Shown here: positions 26,566-39,682 of the stretch, piece after piece
How the letters are laid out: every line of letters starts with the position of its first letter
Numbering within the stretch: the first letter of the stretch is position 1
DNA from: Streptomyces hawaiiensis
GTDB lineage: Bacteria; Actinomycetota; Actinomycetes; Streptomycetales; Streptomycetaceae
Assembly (NCBI RefSeq): GCF_004803895.1
Contig: NZ_CP021978.1
Coordinates: forward strand, 2,542,001 to 2,606,000
Direction: 5' to 3'
DNA: 64,000 bases
Notes under the pieces: model-generated
Seen by the model: the letters and a program-made list of their open reading frames with translations, nothing else
What the model was told of the DNA's origin: nothing
Databases searched by the model: none
Translations under genes and position numbers: made by a program

Positions 26566-27015
26566 TCAGCCGTGGCCGCTGCCGCCGCCGTGACCGCCCT
26601 TGTTGTGGCTGCCGCCGGGGTTCATATGCTCGGAGCCCTCCTCCATGGTCCCGCCGAGGGCGCCCTGCAACGCCGTGACCGTCTTCTGCTGGCCGACGGC
26701 GACCCACTTGCGGCCGACGAGGTAGTAGCCGCCGTAGTCCTTGGCGCTGTTCAGCCACTCGCGCTGGCCGCGGTCGGTGGCGAAGGTCGCGAGGACGTAC
26801 TTCTCCTTGCCCTTCTTGCAGAGGGCCTGGCGGATGGTGTCCGCGTCGGTCTGCATGTTCGGCTTGCAGTCGGCCTCGGCCGCGATGTGCTCCAGGCTGC
26901 CGGTCACCGCCTCCGGGACGGCCGCTTCGTCCTTGCCGCCGGATCCGCCGCAGCCGGCCAGCGCCAGTATCACCACCGCGCCGCTCAGCGCGAGCATCGG
27001 TCGGGTCACCCTCAT
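26566..27015 (-). CDS. Putative secreted lipoprotein, function unknown
   Basis: 149 residues. The N-terminus is a lipoprotein signal: MRVTRPMLALSGAVVILALA then GCGGSGG, with lipobox LALAGC and the acylated cysteine at ~22. The mature part is hydrophilic and has one further pair of cysteines (EADCKPNMQ; ALCKKGKEK). The C-terminal tail is Gly/His/Ser/Asn-rich (HMNPGGSHNKGGHGGGSGHG), perhaps metal-binding. The start is ATG 27015 with GGAGGA upstream. It is convergent with the DUF1996 gene and divergent from the TPR gene. The closely overlapping upstream frame is not used. Confidence 0.8.
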   Translation of the reverse strand: MRVTRPMLALSGAVVILALAGCGGSGGKDEAAVPEAVTGSLEHIAAEADCKPNMQTDADTIRQALCKKGKEKYVLATFATDRGQREWLNSAKDYGGYYLVGRKWVAVGQQKTVTALQGALGGTMEEGSEHMNPGGSHNKGGHGGGSGHG

Positions 27016-27159
27016 CTGTTCCTCCGGTCCTTGTCGGCACGGTCCGGACGCATGCCGCACGGAGCCCCGGCAAGAGGCTCTCGCCTTCGATACGGCTGCG
27101 GCGCCCGCCGTGCTCAAATTCCGCTGCCTCGGTGTGCACACCTGTGCGAGGGTGTCCCG

Positions 27160-27687
27160 GTGGATCAGGACTGGGAAGACCGCGTGGCCGCCCTGTGGGA
27201 CCGTTTCGACGACTACGCCGAGACGGAGGAAGACGAGGCCCGCTTCCGCGCCGACGTCGACGCCCTCGTCGCCGAGCTGCCCGAGGGCAGCCCGCACGGC
27301 CCGTTCGAGCAGGCCTGCGCCTGGGACTCCACGGGCCGCTCGGACCAGGCGGTCCCGCTGTACCGCGAGGCGCTGGACAACGGCCTCGCCGACGTCAGCC
27401 CCCACAAGGCCCGCCGGACGAAGATCCAGCTGGCCAGCTCGCTGCGGAACACCGGCCGGGCCGAGGAGGGCGTCGCGCTGCTGACGCCCGAGCTGGTCGC
27501 CCCGTCCGACGAGCTGGACGACCCCGTACGCGCCTTCCTCGCCCTGTGCCTGTCGAGTCTCGGCCGCGACCGGGAGGCCCTGGCGCTGACCCTGGGCGCC
27601 CTGGCCCCGCACCTGCCGCGCTACCAGCGGTCGACGGCGAACTACGCCCGGCTGCTCGTGGAACCGGCCGAGCACCCGCAGGCGTGA
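27160..27687 (+). CDS. Tetratricopeptide-repeat protein
   Basis: 175 residues, soluble. The middle shows TPR-like helix pairs (FEQACAWDSTGRSDQAVPLY; KIQLASSLRNTGRAEEGVAL; FLALCLSSLGRDREALALTL) with conserved G/A/L spacing. Such TPR_5-type small proteins usually mediate protein contacts; no partner is evident. The start is GTG 27160, with GAGGG about 7 nt upstream. It is divergent from the lipoprotein gene and followed after 47 nt by a large membrane protein gene in the same direction. Confidence 0.75.
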   Translation: MDQDWEDRVAALWDRFDDYAETEEDEARFRADVDALVAELPEGSPHGPFEQACAWDSTGRSDQAVPLYREALDNGLADVSPHKARRTKIQLASSLRNTGRAEEGVALLTPELVAPSDELDDPVRAFLALCLSSLGRDREALALTLGALAPHLPRYQRSTANYARLLVEPAEHPQA

Positions 27688-27734
27688 CGCTCCGCAGCAG
27701 GTGACCATCCAATGATTCGCTCGTTCTGCTGAAC

Positions 27735-29657
27735 GTGCAGTCACAGGATGTCGCCCAGCGCCCCGCACCCCCCGCCCCCGCCGGCCCGGTCGTCGACGTC
27801 GAGCAGGCCGAGGCCGCGCTCGTCGAGCACTACCCGCGGCTCGTCCGGCTGGCCTACCTGGTGCTGCCACCCCGGCTGGGCCGCAGCCGCCGCGTCCTGG
27901 CCGCGCACGCTCTCACCCAGCGGGCCCTGCCCCGCAACCGCACCCCGGCCCCGGTGATCCCGGCCCAGTCCACCGGCCGGGACGGCGACCCGGGGTACGC
28001 ACTGATCCGTCTCCAGGTGCTGCGCACGGCGCTGGAGGCGGGGCTGCCGCTGAAGGCGAAGGCGTGGCCCAAGAGGTCCCAGCTGCCGCCGCTGCTGCCG
28101 CACGTGTGGGGCCTGAAGCTGTTCCCGCGCTCCGGCGGCGCCGACGAACTCGCCCTGGACCAGCGGCTGGCCACCCTGTCGGGCCCGGCCCGGGCCGCCT
28201 ACGCGCTGCGCGGCTTGGAGCGGCTCACGGACGACGGGGTGTGCAAGGTCCTCGCGGCAGCGGGCGTCGCCGACCCGGAGGGTGCGGTACTGGAGGCCGA
28301 CGGGATCCCCGCCCAGTACGGGCTGCTCGACTCCCCCGAGTTCGACCCCTGCTCGCTCCAGGCCCGCCCCACCGACCTGATGCGCCGCCGCCAGCACCTG
28401 AAGGCCGCACTGGCCGCCGGTGCAGCCCTGCTGGTGTGCGGTGCGCTGCTCGGCCTGCCCGGTGAGGGCTGGGGCCCCGAGGGCGCCGCGGCACCCCCGT
28501 ACGCGCGCAACCCGGCCGCGCAGGCCGCCCTGGACCCGGCGAAGCTGACCCGGGTCCCGCCCGGCGCGTGGCGCAGCTCGGCGCGCACCGACTTCTCCGT
28601 GTGGCCGGCCCGCGGCGACCGCACCGACGACCGGGCCCTGCTGCGCCGCGCCCTGGCCGTGTGGGCCCGCCCCGGCGAGACGGTCCAGGTGTCGGCGACC
28701 CCCGGCACCCTCTCCGGCGGCCCGGCCGGACCGCCCCAGCTGCTGTACGCGGGGACGGTCGACGCCGCGCGCGTGGTGATCCTCTACGACGGTCTGCGCA
28801 TCGCCCGGTACGCCGAGCCGAAGGACGGCACGCAGGGCGCCGCCCTCGACTTCGCCCGGGTCGACGGGGCCGGCCGGGCCGAGGCGGGCGCGGTGGTCCT
28901 GGGCCGGTCCGACGGCAACGTCCGTTATCTGACGGCCCCCTGGGTGAGGAAGGCGGGCGAGCGGGACCTGATGAAGCCGGTCTCCGGCGCGATGGACCTC
29001 ACGCTCACCGACGGGGTGACCGCGCCACTGGCCAGTCCGGCCCTGCGGTCCGGCCCCTGCACCTCGTGGAACGTGCTGCAAATGACCGACGGCAGCACGA
29101 CGCGGCTGCTGACCGACCTCGGCGAGCTGGTCCCGGCCCGGCTCACCGCCGGACGGCCGGGCTCACCCCGTGAGGTGTCCGGTGCCGCGGCGCTGCGCAC
29201 CTGGCAGCCGTTCGCCTGCTCGCTGGGCACGGTGCGCTCGGCGGGGGTGCGGAGCGTCAACGCCTGGGCGTTCAACACGCAGTCGCTGCCCGACGCGAGC
29301 GGCTCTGCGGCGTGGGTGTGCACGCGGGCCGAGACCTGGCGGGGCGGCGGGGCGCGGGTGCTGGCGCAGTTCCACACCCCGGGCGGGGCGTACGGTGCGG
29401 TGGCGGCGAAGGCGGAGAACGTCCCGGCGTGCGGGCCGCGGGACCCGCACGTGCTGGCCGGGGTGCTGTGGAAGTCGAAGGCAGGCGACTGGTACCTGCT
29501 GGCCGCCGGAAGCCGGAAGACGGCGTCGATCCGGGCAACGGGCGGTGTGGACGGGGTGGCGCAGAGCAGTCTGCTGACCGTGCCGGCCGAGCAGGGAGCA
29601 CAGGCTCAGCTCAAGGGGACCCTGAAGGACGGGCGTTCGCTCCGCGGCCTGCGCTGA
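27735..29657 (+). CDS. Membrane protein with sigma-factor-like N-terminal region and large extracytoplasmic domain
   Basis: 640 residues. Residues ~20-65 (AEAALVEHYPRLVRLAYLVL; RRVLAAHALTQRALP) resemble sigma-70 region 2 of ECF factors. Residues ~140-190 (LATLSGPARAAYALRGLERL; then TDDGVCKVLAAAGVADPEGA) resemble region 4 helices but without a strong helix-turn-helix. One membrane helix follows (HLKAALAAGAALLVCGALLG, 221-240), then ~395 extracytoplasmic residues with no known motif. The start is GTG 27735. No anti-sigma gene is adjacent. I infer an ECF-derived membrane-anchored regulator or scaffold. The sigma similarity may be structural relic only. Confidence 0.6.
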   Translation: MQSQDVAQRPAPPAPAGPVVDVEQAEAALVEHYPRLVRLAYLVLPPRLGRSRRVLAAHALTQRALPRNRTPAPVIPAQSTGRDGDPGYALIRLQVLRTALEAGLPLKAKAWPKRSQLPPLLPHVWGLKLFPRSGGADELALDQRLATLSGPARAAYALRGLERLTDDGVCKVLAAAGVADPEGAVLEADGIPAQYGLLDSPEFDPCSLQARPTDLMRRRQHLKAALAAGAALLVCGALLGLPGEGWGPEGAAAPPYARNPAAQAALDPAKLTRVPPGAWRSSARTDFSVWPARGDRTDDRALLRRALAVWARPGETVQVSATPGTLSGGPAGPPQLLYAGTVDAARVVILYDGLRIARYAEPKDGTQGAALDFARVDGAGRAEAGAVVLGRSDGNVRYLTAPWVRKAGERDLMKPVSGAMDLTLTDGVTAPLASPALRSGPCTSWNVLQMTDGSTTRLLTDLGELVPARLTAGRPGSPREVSGAAALRTWQPFACSLGTVRSAGVRSVNAWAFNTQSLPDASGSAAWVCTRAETWRGGGARVLAQFHTPGGAYGAVAAKAENVPACGPRDPHVLAGVLWKSKAGDWYLLAAGSRKTASIRATGGVDGVAQSSLLTVPAEQGAQAQLKGTLKDGRSLRGLR

Positions 29658-29702
29658 CGGGGCGGTTTCCGGGCCCGTCCGGTGAGGCCGGGCGAACCCC
29701 GT

Positions 29703-29736
29703 GATCGATCCGGCCCGTTCGAGGCCGGAATCGATC
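29703..29736. promoter_or_regulatory. Inverted repeat in the promoter of the second tetR gene (candidate operator)
   Basis: GATCGATCCGGCC (29703-29715) and GGCCGGAATCGATC (29723-29736) pair apart from one extra A. The repeat ends 2 nt before the -10 box of the tetR gene, so bound repressor would block the promoter. It could also serve as terminator of the preceding gene. Confidence 0.55.
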
Positions 29737-29738
29737 GG

Positions 29739-29744
29739 TAAGGT
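29739..29744 (+). promoter_or_regulatory. -10 box for leaderless tetR gene (TAAGGT)
   Basis: TAAGGT ends 6 nt before ATG 29751 and no ribosome site intervenes. Confidence 0.6.
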
Positions 29745-29750
29745 GTTCGT

Positions 29751-30440
29751 ATGACTACCGGGGTTCGCCGCAGAATGGGAGTCGAGGAGCGGCGGCAGCA
29801 GTTGATCGGCGTCGCCCTCGAACTGTTCAGCCGCCGCTCGCCCGACGAGGTCTCCATCGACGAGATAGCGTCGGCCGCGGGCATCTCACGCCCGTTGGTC
29901 TACCACTACTTCCCGGGCAAACTCAGCCTGTACGAAGCCGCGTTGCAGCGGGCATCGGACGATCTGGCGGGCCGGTTCGTGGAACCGCACGAGGGTCCGC
30001 TGGGGGCGCGGCTGCTGCGTGTAATGCGCCGCTACTTCGACTTCGTGGACGAGCACGGGCCCGGTTTCTCCGCACTGATGCGCGGCGGCCCGGCCGTCGG
30101 TTCGTCGACGACCAACGCGCTCGTCGACTCCGTACGGCAGGCCGCGTATGTCCAGATCCTTTCGCACCTGGGCGTGACCAATCCGCCCGCGCGCCTCGAA
30201 CTGGTCGTCCGCTCCTGGATCTCGCTCGCCGAGTCGACGGCCCTGATCTGGCTGGACGGCCGGCGGATCCCGCGCGAGGAGCTGGAGTCCCAGCTCGTCA
30301 ACGACTTCGCCGCCCTCGCCGCGGTCAGTGCCGCCTATGACGAGGAGATGGCCGCGCTGCTGCGGGGCATCGTCAAGGACGAGCCGGCCGACGGCCCGTT
30401 CGCGCTGCTGGCCGGCCGGCTCATCGCCCTGGCGAGCTGA
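29751..30440 (+). CDS. TetR-family transcriptional regulator
   Basis: 229 residues. Helix-turn-helix text: VSIDEIASAAGISRPLVYHY then FPGKLSLYEAALQRA (~34-68), a strongly conserved TetR DNA-binding domain. The C-terminal domain is helical (RYFDFVDEHGPGFSALMRGG; ELVVRSWISLAESTALIWL) and similar to the regulators of membrane-lipid or efflux genes, but the target is not evident. It has a leaderless start with TAAGGT 6 nt upstream and an inverted repeat overlapping the promoter, consistent with autorepression. It is convergent with the isomerase gene, with only 6 nt between the stops. Confidence 0.9.
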   Translation: MTTGVRRRMGVEERRQQLIGVALELFSRRSPDEVSIDEIASAAGISRPLVYHYFPGKLSLYEAALQRASDDLAGRFVEPHEGPLGARLLRVMRRYFDFVDEHGPGFSALMRGGPAVGSSTTNALVDSVRQAAYVQILSHLGVTNPPARLELVVRSWISLAESTALIWLDGRRIPREELESQLVNDFAALAAVSAAYDEEMAALLRGIVKDEPADGPFALLAGRLIALAS

Positions 30441-30446
30441 GCCGGC

Positions 30447-30803
30447 TCAGCTCTCGAACTTCGCGTACGACGGGTCCAGGTCGCGGACCTCGGCGGAGGC
30501 GTGCAGCGCGAGCCCCTCGGCGGGCTTGAGGTGGGTCCGCAGCAGCTCCAGCACGGCCTGGGTGAGCCGGGCCTTGGTCTCGTCGGTGCGGCCTGCGAGC
30601 AGCGCGATGTGGACGTGCACATGGGCGTGCCCCTCGGCCTCGGGGCCGACCACGATGTCCTCGGTCGGGCGGAACCGGGTCTTGCACGCCGGCGGTTTGG
30701 CGGCCGCGATCTCGACCGTCGCCTCGTGCAGCGCCTTCGCGAATCCGGGCCGGTCGAAGCCGTCCGCGAGGTCGGCGGAATAGTCGACGGTGATCTGCGG
30801 CAT
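30447..30803 (-). CDS. 5-carboxymethyl-2-hydroxymuconate isomerase-like protein (4-OT fold)
   Basis: 118 residues, the usual length for CHMI (HpaF). The family works with an N-terminal proline exposed after removal of Met; here Met is followed by Pro (MPQITVDYSADLADGFDR). Residues ~60-85 (HVHVHIALLAGRTDETKARL) are the typical beta-strand and helix. CHMI acts in homoprotocatechuate degradation, but no other genes of that path lie here, so the physiological substrate is uncertain. The start is ATG 30803 with GGAG 5 nt upstream. It is encoded between the TetR gene (convergent) and the amylase-pullulanase gene. Confidence 0.8.
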   Translation of the reverse strand: MPQITVDYSADLADGFDRPGFAKALHEATVEIAAAKPPACKTRFRPTEDIVVGPEAEGHAHVHVHIALLAGRTDETKARLTQAVLELLRTHLKPAEGLALHASAEVRDLDPSYAKFES

Positions 30804-30907
30804 CAGTACTCCAGTTTTCTGGGCCAGTGGGCTCACCTTAGAGCCTGTCCGGCACATGGGGGTGGGGCAGCCCGTGGGTCACGGCCTGCCCCACCCCACG
30901 TCGTGCG

Positions 30908-36301
<5,394 letters not shown>

Positions 36302-36349
36302 TGACGTGGACTCCTTGCATCGCGGCTCTCTCGGGTCCGACCCCGCGCG

Positions 36350-36410
36350 ACCGTATCGCCGTCGAAACGCTTACAGCAAGAGTCCTGAAACCGCTGGCAA
36401 GAAATTTCAG
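36350..36410 (-). promoter_or_regulatory. Promoter and candidate MalR-type operator of the amylase-pullulanase gene
   Basis: On the minus strand a -35-like TTGCTG (36374-36379) and -10-like TACGGT (36350-36355) are 18 nt apart. Two CTTGC motifs (in 36376-36380 and 36397-36402) and a CTGAAA/TTTCAG pair (36385-36390, 36405-36410) overlap or precede the -35. CTTGC/GCAAG is the shared element of the other operators in this block. Confidence 0.45.
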
Positions 36411-36418
36411 CGGATCCT

Positions 36419-36609
36419 TCAGCAGGTCGAGTTGGTCTGCGTCAGCAGACCCAGCCGCCACGGGAGGGTGTTGTAGGGGCCGCTCGCCGAGGGGTCCATG
36501 CCCTGGTACAGGTACTGGAGCCGGCAGGGGTTGACGGTGAGCAACTGGTCGTTGAAGGCGGCAGGGCCAGTCCGGCGGCCAGGACCCCCAGGAGTCTTGT
36601 CAGGCGCAT
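36419..36609 (-). pseudogene. Remnant of a secreted protein gene behind the GH30 gene
   Basis: An ATG at 36609 with AGGAG 6 nt upstream starts an intact signal peptide ([17 protein letters not shown]). About 17 codons later the sensible frame changes, near 36555-36565, to one reading [20 protein letters not shown] then [20 protein letters not shown] and TNSTC, ending at a stop at 36419-36421. Two ends of one gene are thus preserved and the middle is missing. The tail looks like a secreted, Cys-containing enzyme end, but I do not recognise the family. The position 8 nt after the GH30 stop indicates it was once the second gene of that operon. Confidence 0.65.
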
Positions 36610-36617
36610 CGCATCTC

Positions 36618-38036
36618 CTATCGCTTGATGGTGTAGGTGACGAGCGAGCGGGCCGGAACCGTGGCCTTCAGCGACCCCCCGGTGACAGGTACGGCCGACT
36701 GCCGGGCGGTGCTGCGGGAGCCGTCGGTCAGGTAGGGGGTCACCGTTCCAGTGGTGAATCCGATGTTCCGCAGGCTGAACGAGACCGGGGTGGCGCTGCC
36801 GGCCGCGTTGAGCGCCACGACCGTCACGGATCCGTCCGTGTTGCGGAACGCCGACAGCCTGAGGTTGGTGTCGGAGGCGGTGGCGCCGATGCGGGTGGCC
36901 CCGGGCCGGATGAAGCGGCTGTAGTTCGCCAGCGCCCACAGGCGCTTGGAGACGTGGTAGTTCGCGCCGTCCATCTGGATCAGCCCGCGGGTGGCGCCGA
37001 CCGAGGCGCCGTACCAGTAGACGTAGCCGCTGGTGTTGCCCTTGGTGAGCGCGTCGTGCACGGCGGAGGCTACGGTGAAGCCGTCGTAGCCGCTGCCGTC
37101 GTCCCAGGCCTCGTTCCAGGTGGTGCCGTTGGGCGACCACTCCGACATCCAGGTCCGCTTCCGCGTCGGCAGCGGGCCGTCGACGGGGCTGGCGTAGGTG
37201 TGCCCGGCATGGGTGTCGACATAGCCCCGAGCGGTCGCGTCGGCCTCGATCGCCCTGGTGTAGTTCTTCTGCTGGTTCCAGCCGAAGGAGTCGCAGCAGA
37301 CGATTCTGTGGCCGCCCGCCCGCGCCACGGGTCCGAAAACCTTGGTGAACTCGACCGCCTGGGCGGGCGTGAGCCGCATGGAGTCGTACGTGGCGGTGTA
37401 GTCGGGCTCGTTGGTGAACCCGAGGTCGTTGATCCGGATGCCCTCCTGTGCGTAGAACCTGGCGTACTGGACCAGGTAGTTCGCGTACGCCTTGCGCCAG
37501 TCGCCGCTCGCGCAAGTGGCTCCGGACAGGCCGCACAGGGTGCCGCCGTTCGCGTCGGTGCCGTTCGTCTTCATGTACCCGGGCGCGGTCCAGGCGTCGG
37601 CGTAGAAGCGGTTCACGCCGTACGCCTTGGCCTGCTGGGCGAGCCACACCTGGCCCTTGTCGTCGCGGTCCCACACGTAATTCGGGGTCGCGTCCGGGCC
37701 GCCGGGGTCGGTCGGCTGGATGCCCGAGTCGATGCCGAGGCGCAGGATGCTCAGCCCGGCGCCGGTGCTCCGGCTGAAGAGCAGGTCGAGGATCTCGCGT
37801 TGCCGTTCGGCGGGCAGGCCCTGCGAGCCCCGCATGATCTCGGCCCTGCCGAAGTGCTCGGAGATGCCGAAGCCGTCGATGGGCTGGTGCCGGGTGGAGC
37901 CGTTGATGGTGGCGGAGGCGTCCGCCCGGAGGTCCTCCGGCAGGGCCTCGGCGGTGACTCCGGCGGTCGTCAGCAGCACCGCGAGGGAGGTGACCGTCCA
38001 GGTTCTGATCCTGCGCAGCGTGATCCGTCCCGTCAT
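36618..38036 (-). CDS. Secreted GH30-family glycoside hydrolase
   Basis: 472 residues with a signal peptide ([20 protein letters not shown], ~12-31). The fold is the (beta/alpha)8 barrel plus beta-sandwich of GH30. The acid/base is E210 (LGFTNEPDY) and the nucleophile E299 (WMSEWSPNG). The opening [16 protein letters not shown] is the 'GFG' signature. Relatives include endo-beta-1,6-galactanase and glucuronoxylanase; the sequence alone does not separate them. The C-terminal ~90 residues are the beta domain, ending in SLVTYTIKR. The start is ATG 38036, with the ribosome site inside a 14-nt palindrome. Upstream lie two operator-like repeats. It is not a starch enzyme, though it lies inside the starch block. 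Confidence 0.85.
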   Translation of the reverse strand: MTGRITLRRIRTWTVTSLAVLLTTAGVTAEALPEDLRADASATINGSTRHQPIDGFGISEHFGRAEIMRGSQGLPAERQREILDLLFSRSTGAGLSILRLGIDSGIQPTDPGGPDATPNYVWDRDDKGQVWLAQQAKAYGVNRFYADAWTAPGYMKTNGTDANGGTLCGLSGATCASGDWRKAYANYLVQYARFYAQEGIRINDLGFTNEPDYTATYDSMRLTPAQAVEFTKVFGPVARAGGHRIVCCDSFGWNQQKNYTRAIEADATARGYVDTHAGHTYASPVDGPLPTRKRTWMSEWSPNGTTWNEAWDDGSGYDGFTVASAVHDALTKGNTSGYVYWYGASVGATRGLIQMDGANYHVSKRLWALANYSRFIRPGATRIGATASDTNLRLSAFRNTDGSVTVVALNAAGSATPVSFSLRNIGFTTGTVTPYLTDGSRSTARQSAVPVTGGSLKATVPARSLVTYTIKR

Positions 38037-38049
38037 GGGAGCGCTCCCA
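38036..38049 (-). promoter_or_regulatory. Palindrome covering the GH30 ribosome binding site
   Basis: TGGGAGCGCTCCCA is a perfect 14-nt palindrome that includes the GGGAG ribosome site and touches the start codon. In RNA it could pair within the leader and limit initiation, or merely be fortuitous. Confidence 0.4.
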
Positions 38050-38060
38050 GTGGTATGCGG

Positions 38061-38087
38061 TCGCCCCTCGGGGTTTCCGAGGGGCGA
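38061..38087 (-). promoter_or_regulatory. Leader hairpin upstream of the GH30 gene
   Basis: TCGCCCCTCG (38061-38070) and CGAGGGGCGA (38078-38087) pair over 10 bp with a 7-nt loop, about 25 nt upstream of the GH30 start on the transcribed side. It may be an mRNA stabiliser or attenuator. Confidence 0.5.
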
Positions 38088-38097
38088 GTTCGAGATG

Positions 38098-38150
38098 CTG
38101 AACAGCGTTCAGGGAGTTGGCACTGGTGAGGGAACGTAGAGCAGCGTTCC
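38098..38150 (-). promoter_or_regulatory. Paired operator-like inverted repeats upstream of the GH30 gene
   Basis: CTGAAC-n3-GTTCAG (38098-38112) and GGAACG-n8-CGTTCC (38131-38150) share the GAAC/GTTC element. They differ from the CTTGC repeats of the mal genes, so a separate LacI/GntR-type regulator is likely. The regulator gene is not in the window. Confidence 0.45.
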
Positions 38151-38192
38151 GGAAGCGTCAATCCCGCTCGCACCGCAACTGAGCGCCGGTGC

Positions 38193-39563
38193 CTAGCAGT
38201 TGGACTTCCCCGCGTAGATCGCCAGGGCGGTGTTCGAGCCGAGGGTGGCCGTGAGCCGGCCGCTGGAGTCGACCGTCACCGTCCTGTTGTTCTGCACGTC
38301 GCAGTAGGTTCCCGCCGGCAGCGAGGTCTGGTAGATCCGGGTCAGGGAGCCCGGCTCGTGGTTGATGGCCACGAAGCCCTTGCCGCCCCGGCCGAAGGCG
38401 ATGGCGTCGCCGCCGTTGTCCCACCAGTCGGTGACGGCCTGGCCCCGGGTGGCGTTGCGGAAGCCGACCATGGACCTGATCTCCGGCCAGTCGTGCTGGC
38501 ACTTCCAGCCGTTCTGCCAGCAGGCGTTCACCTGGCCACCGTTCGGCGGGCCGGCGTCGTGGTCGGTGAACTCGTAGCCGGAGTTGATGTCGGGGGCGCC
38601 GTAGGGCCAGGCCAGCATGAAGACGTTGGCGAGGGTGTAGTTCGCGTTGTCCTTGTAGCTGAGGGTCGAGCCGTTGCGCTCGGTGTCGTGGTTGTCGACG
38701 AAGACACCGGAGACACCGCTGTTCATATAGCCCCAGCCCTCGCCGTAGTTCTTCAGATAGGCGAGGTTCTCGTTGGTGAAGACCCGCTTGAGGTCGTAGG
38801 CGTAGCGGAACTCCTGGACGTCGCCGTTGCCGGTGTACTCGGTGGGCTGGACGGCCTCACCCGAGCCGTGGATGACCTCCTGTTTCCAGTACGCCGACGG
38901 GTTGCTCAGCCGGGACTTGATGTTCGCCAGGTCGGCGGCGTCCATGTGCTTGGCCGCGTCGATGCGGAAGCCGTCGACGCCGAGGGAGAGCAGGTCGTTC
39001 ATGTAACCGGCGATCGCGCCGCGGACGTGGTTCTCGCCCGTGTCGAGGTCGGAGAGGCCGACCAGTTCGCAGTGCTGGACGTTCCAGCGGTCCTGGTAGT
39101 TGCCGATCCGGCTCGTGCAGTCGTCGAAGTCGGGCGCGGAGTACAGGCCCGGGTAGTCGTACTTGGTGTACTGCGAGCCGCCGGTGCCGGTGCCGTCGCC
39201 CGCCGCCATGTGGTTGATGACGGTGTCGGCGACGACCTTCACACCGGCCGCGTGGCAGGTGTTCACCATGTTGCGGAACGCCGTGCGGTCGCCGAGCCGG
39301 CCGGCGATCTTGTAGCTGACCGGCTGGTACGAGGTCCACCACTGCGGGCCCTGTATGTGCTCGGCGGGCGGGGAGACCTGGACGTAGCCGTACCCGGCGG
39401 GCCCGAGGGTGCTGGTGCACTCACGGGCGACCGAGGCGAAGTTCCACTCGAAGAGGACGGCGGTGACGTCCTTGGTGCCAGGTGGGGAGGCCTGCGCACC
39501 AGTCGGGTTCATGACAACCGAAGCCGCGGCGAGCGCGACGGCGGCGAGGTGTCTGCGTGTCAT
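38193..39563 (-). CDS. Secreted alpha-amylase (GH13)
   Basis: 456 residues with a signal peptide ([20 protein letters not shown] then ASP, cut near ~25). It is close to Streptomyces and animal-type alpha-amylases. Conserved regions: [10 protein letters not shown] (region I), [10 protein letters not shown] with nucleophile D202, WKQEVIHG with acid/base E229, and [10 protein letters not shown]. The beta-sheet C domain ends at [14 protein letters not shown]. Many Streptomyces amylases add a CBM20 starch-binding domain; this one stops before it, so it lacks that module. The start is ATG with GAAGGAA upstream. A 20-nt GCAAG/CTTGC inverted repeat lies at the transcription start, so MalR repression is likely. 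Confidence 0.95.
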   Translation of the reverse strand: MTRRHLAAVALAAASVVMNPTGAQASPPGTKDVTAVLFEWNFASVARECTSTLGPAGYGYVQVSPPAEHIQGPQWWTSYQPVSYKIAGRLGDRTAFRNMVNTCHAAGVKVVADTVINHMAAGDGTGTGGSQYTKYDYPGLYSAPDFDDCTSRIGNYQDRWNVQHCELVGLSDLDTGENHVRGAIAGYMNDLLSLGVDGFRIDAAKHMDAADLANIKSRLSNPSAYWKQEVIHGSGEAVQPTEYTGNGDVQEFRYAYDLKRVFTNENLAYLKNYGEGWGYMNSGVSGVFVDNHDTERNGSTLSYKDNANYTLANVFMLAWPYGAPDINSGYEFTDHDAGPPNGGQVNACWQNGWKCQHDWPEIRSMVGFRNATRGQAVTDWWDNGGDAIAFGRGGKGFVAINHEPGSLTRIYQTSLPAGTYCDVQNNRTVTVDSSGRLTATLGSNTALAIYAGKSNC

Positions 39564-39596
39564 GTGGGGTTTCCTTCTTCGTTGAAGGTTCTTGCA

Positions 39597-39616
39597 GCAA
39601 GGTTCAGAAACCTTGC
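39597..39616 (-). promoter_or_regulatory. Operator of the alpha-amylase gene (GCAAGGTT-n4-AACCTTGC)
   Basis: GCAAGGTTCAGAAACCTTGC is a perfect inverted repeat with 8-nt arms, followed by an extra TGCAAG half. It lies 34 nt before the start and about 10 nt downstream of a -10-like TACTAT (39627-39632, minus strand), a position that blocks transcription when bound. LacI-family MalR is the natural candidate. Confidence 0.75.
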
Positions 39617-39634
39617 GGTGCCGCAGATAGTAGA

Positions 39635-39662
39635 GGCCCGCCGCCCGAAAGGGCAGCGGGCC
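39635..39662 (-). terminator. Hairpin terminator of aglA
   Basis: Arms 39635-39646 and 39651-39662 pair at 11 of 12 positions around a GAAA tetraloop, 21 nt after the aglA stop. It insulates aglA from the amylase promoter. Confidence 0.75.
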
Positions 39663-39682
39663 GTACGAAATTCAAAGGAAAA

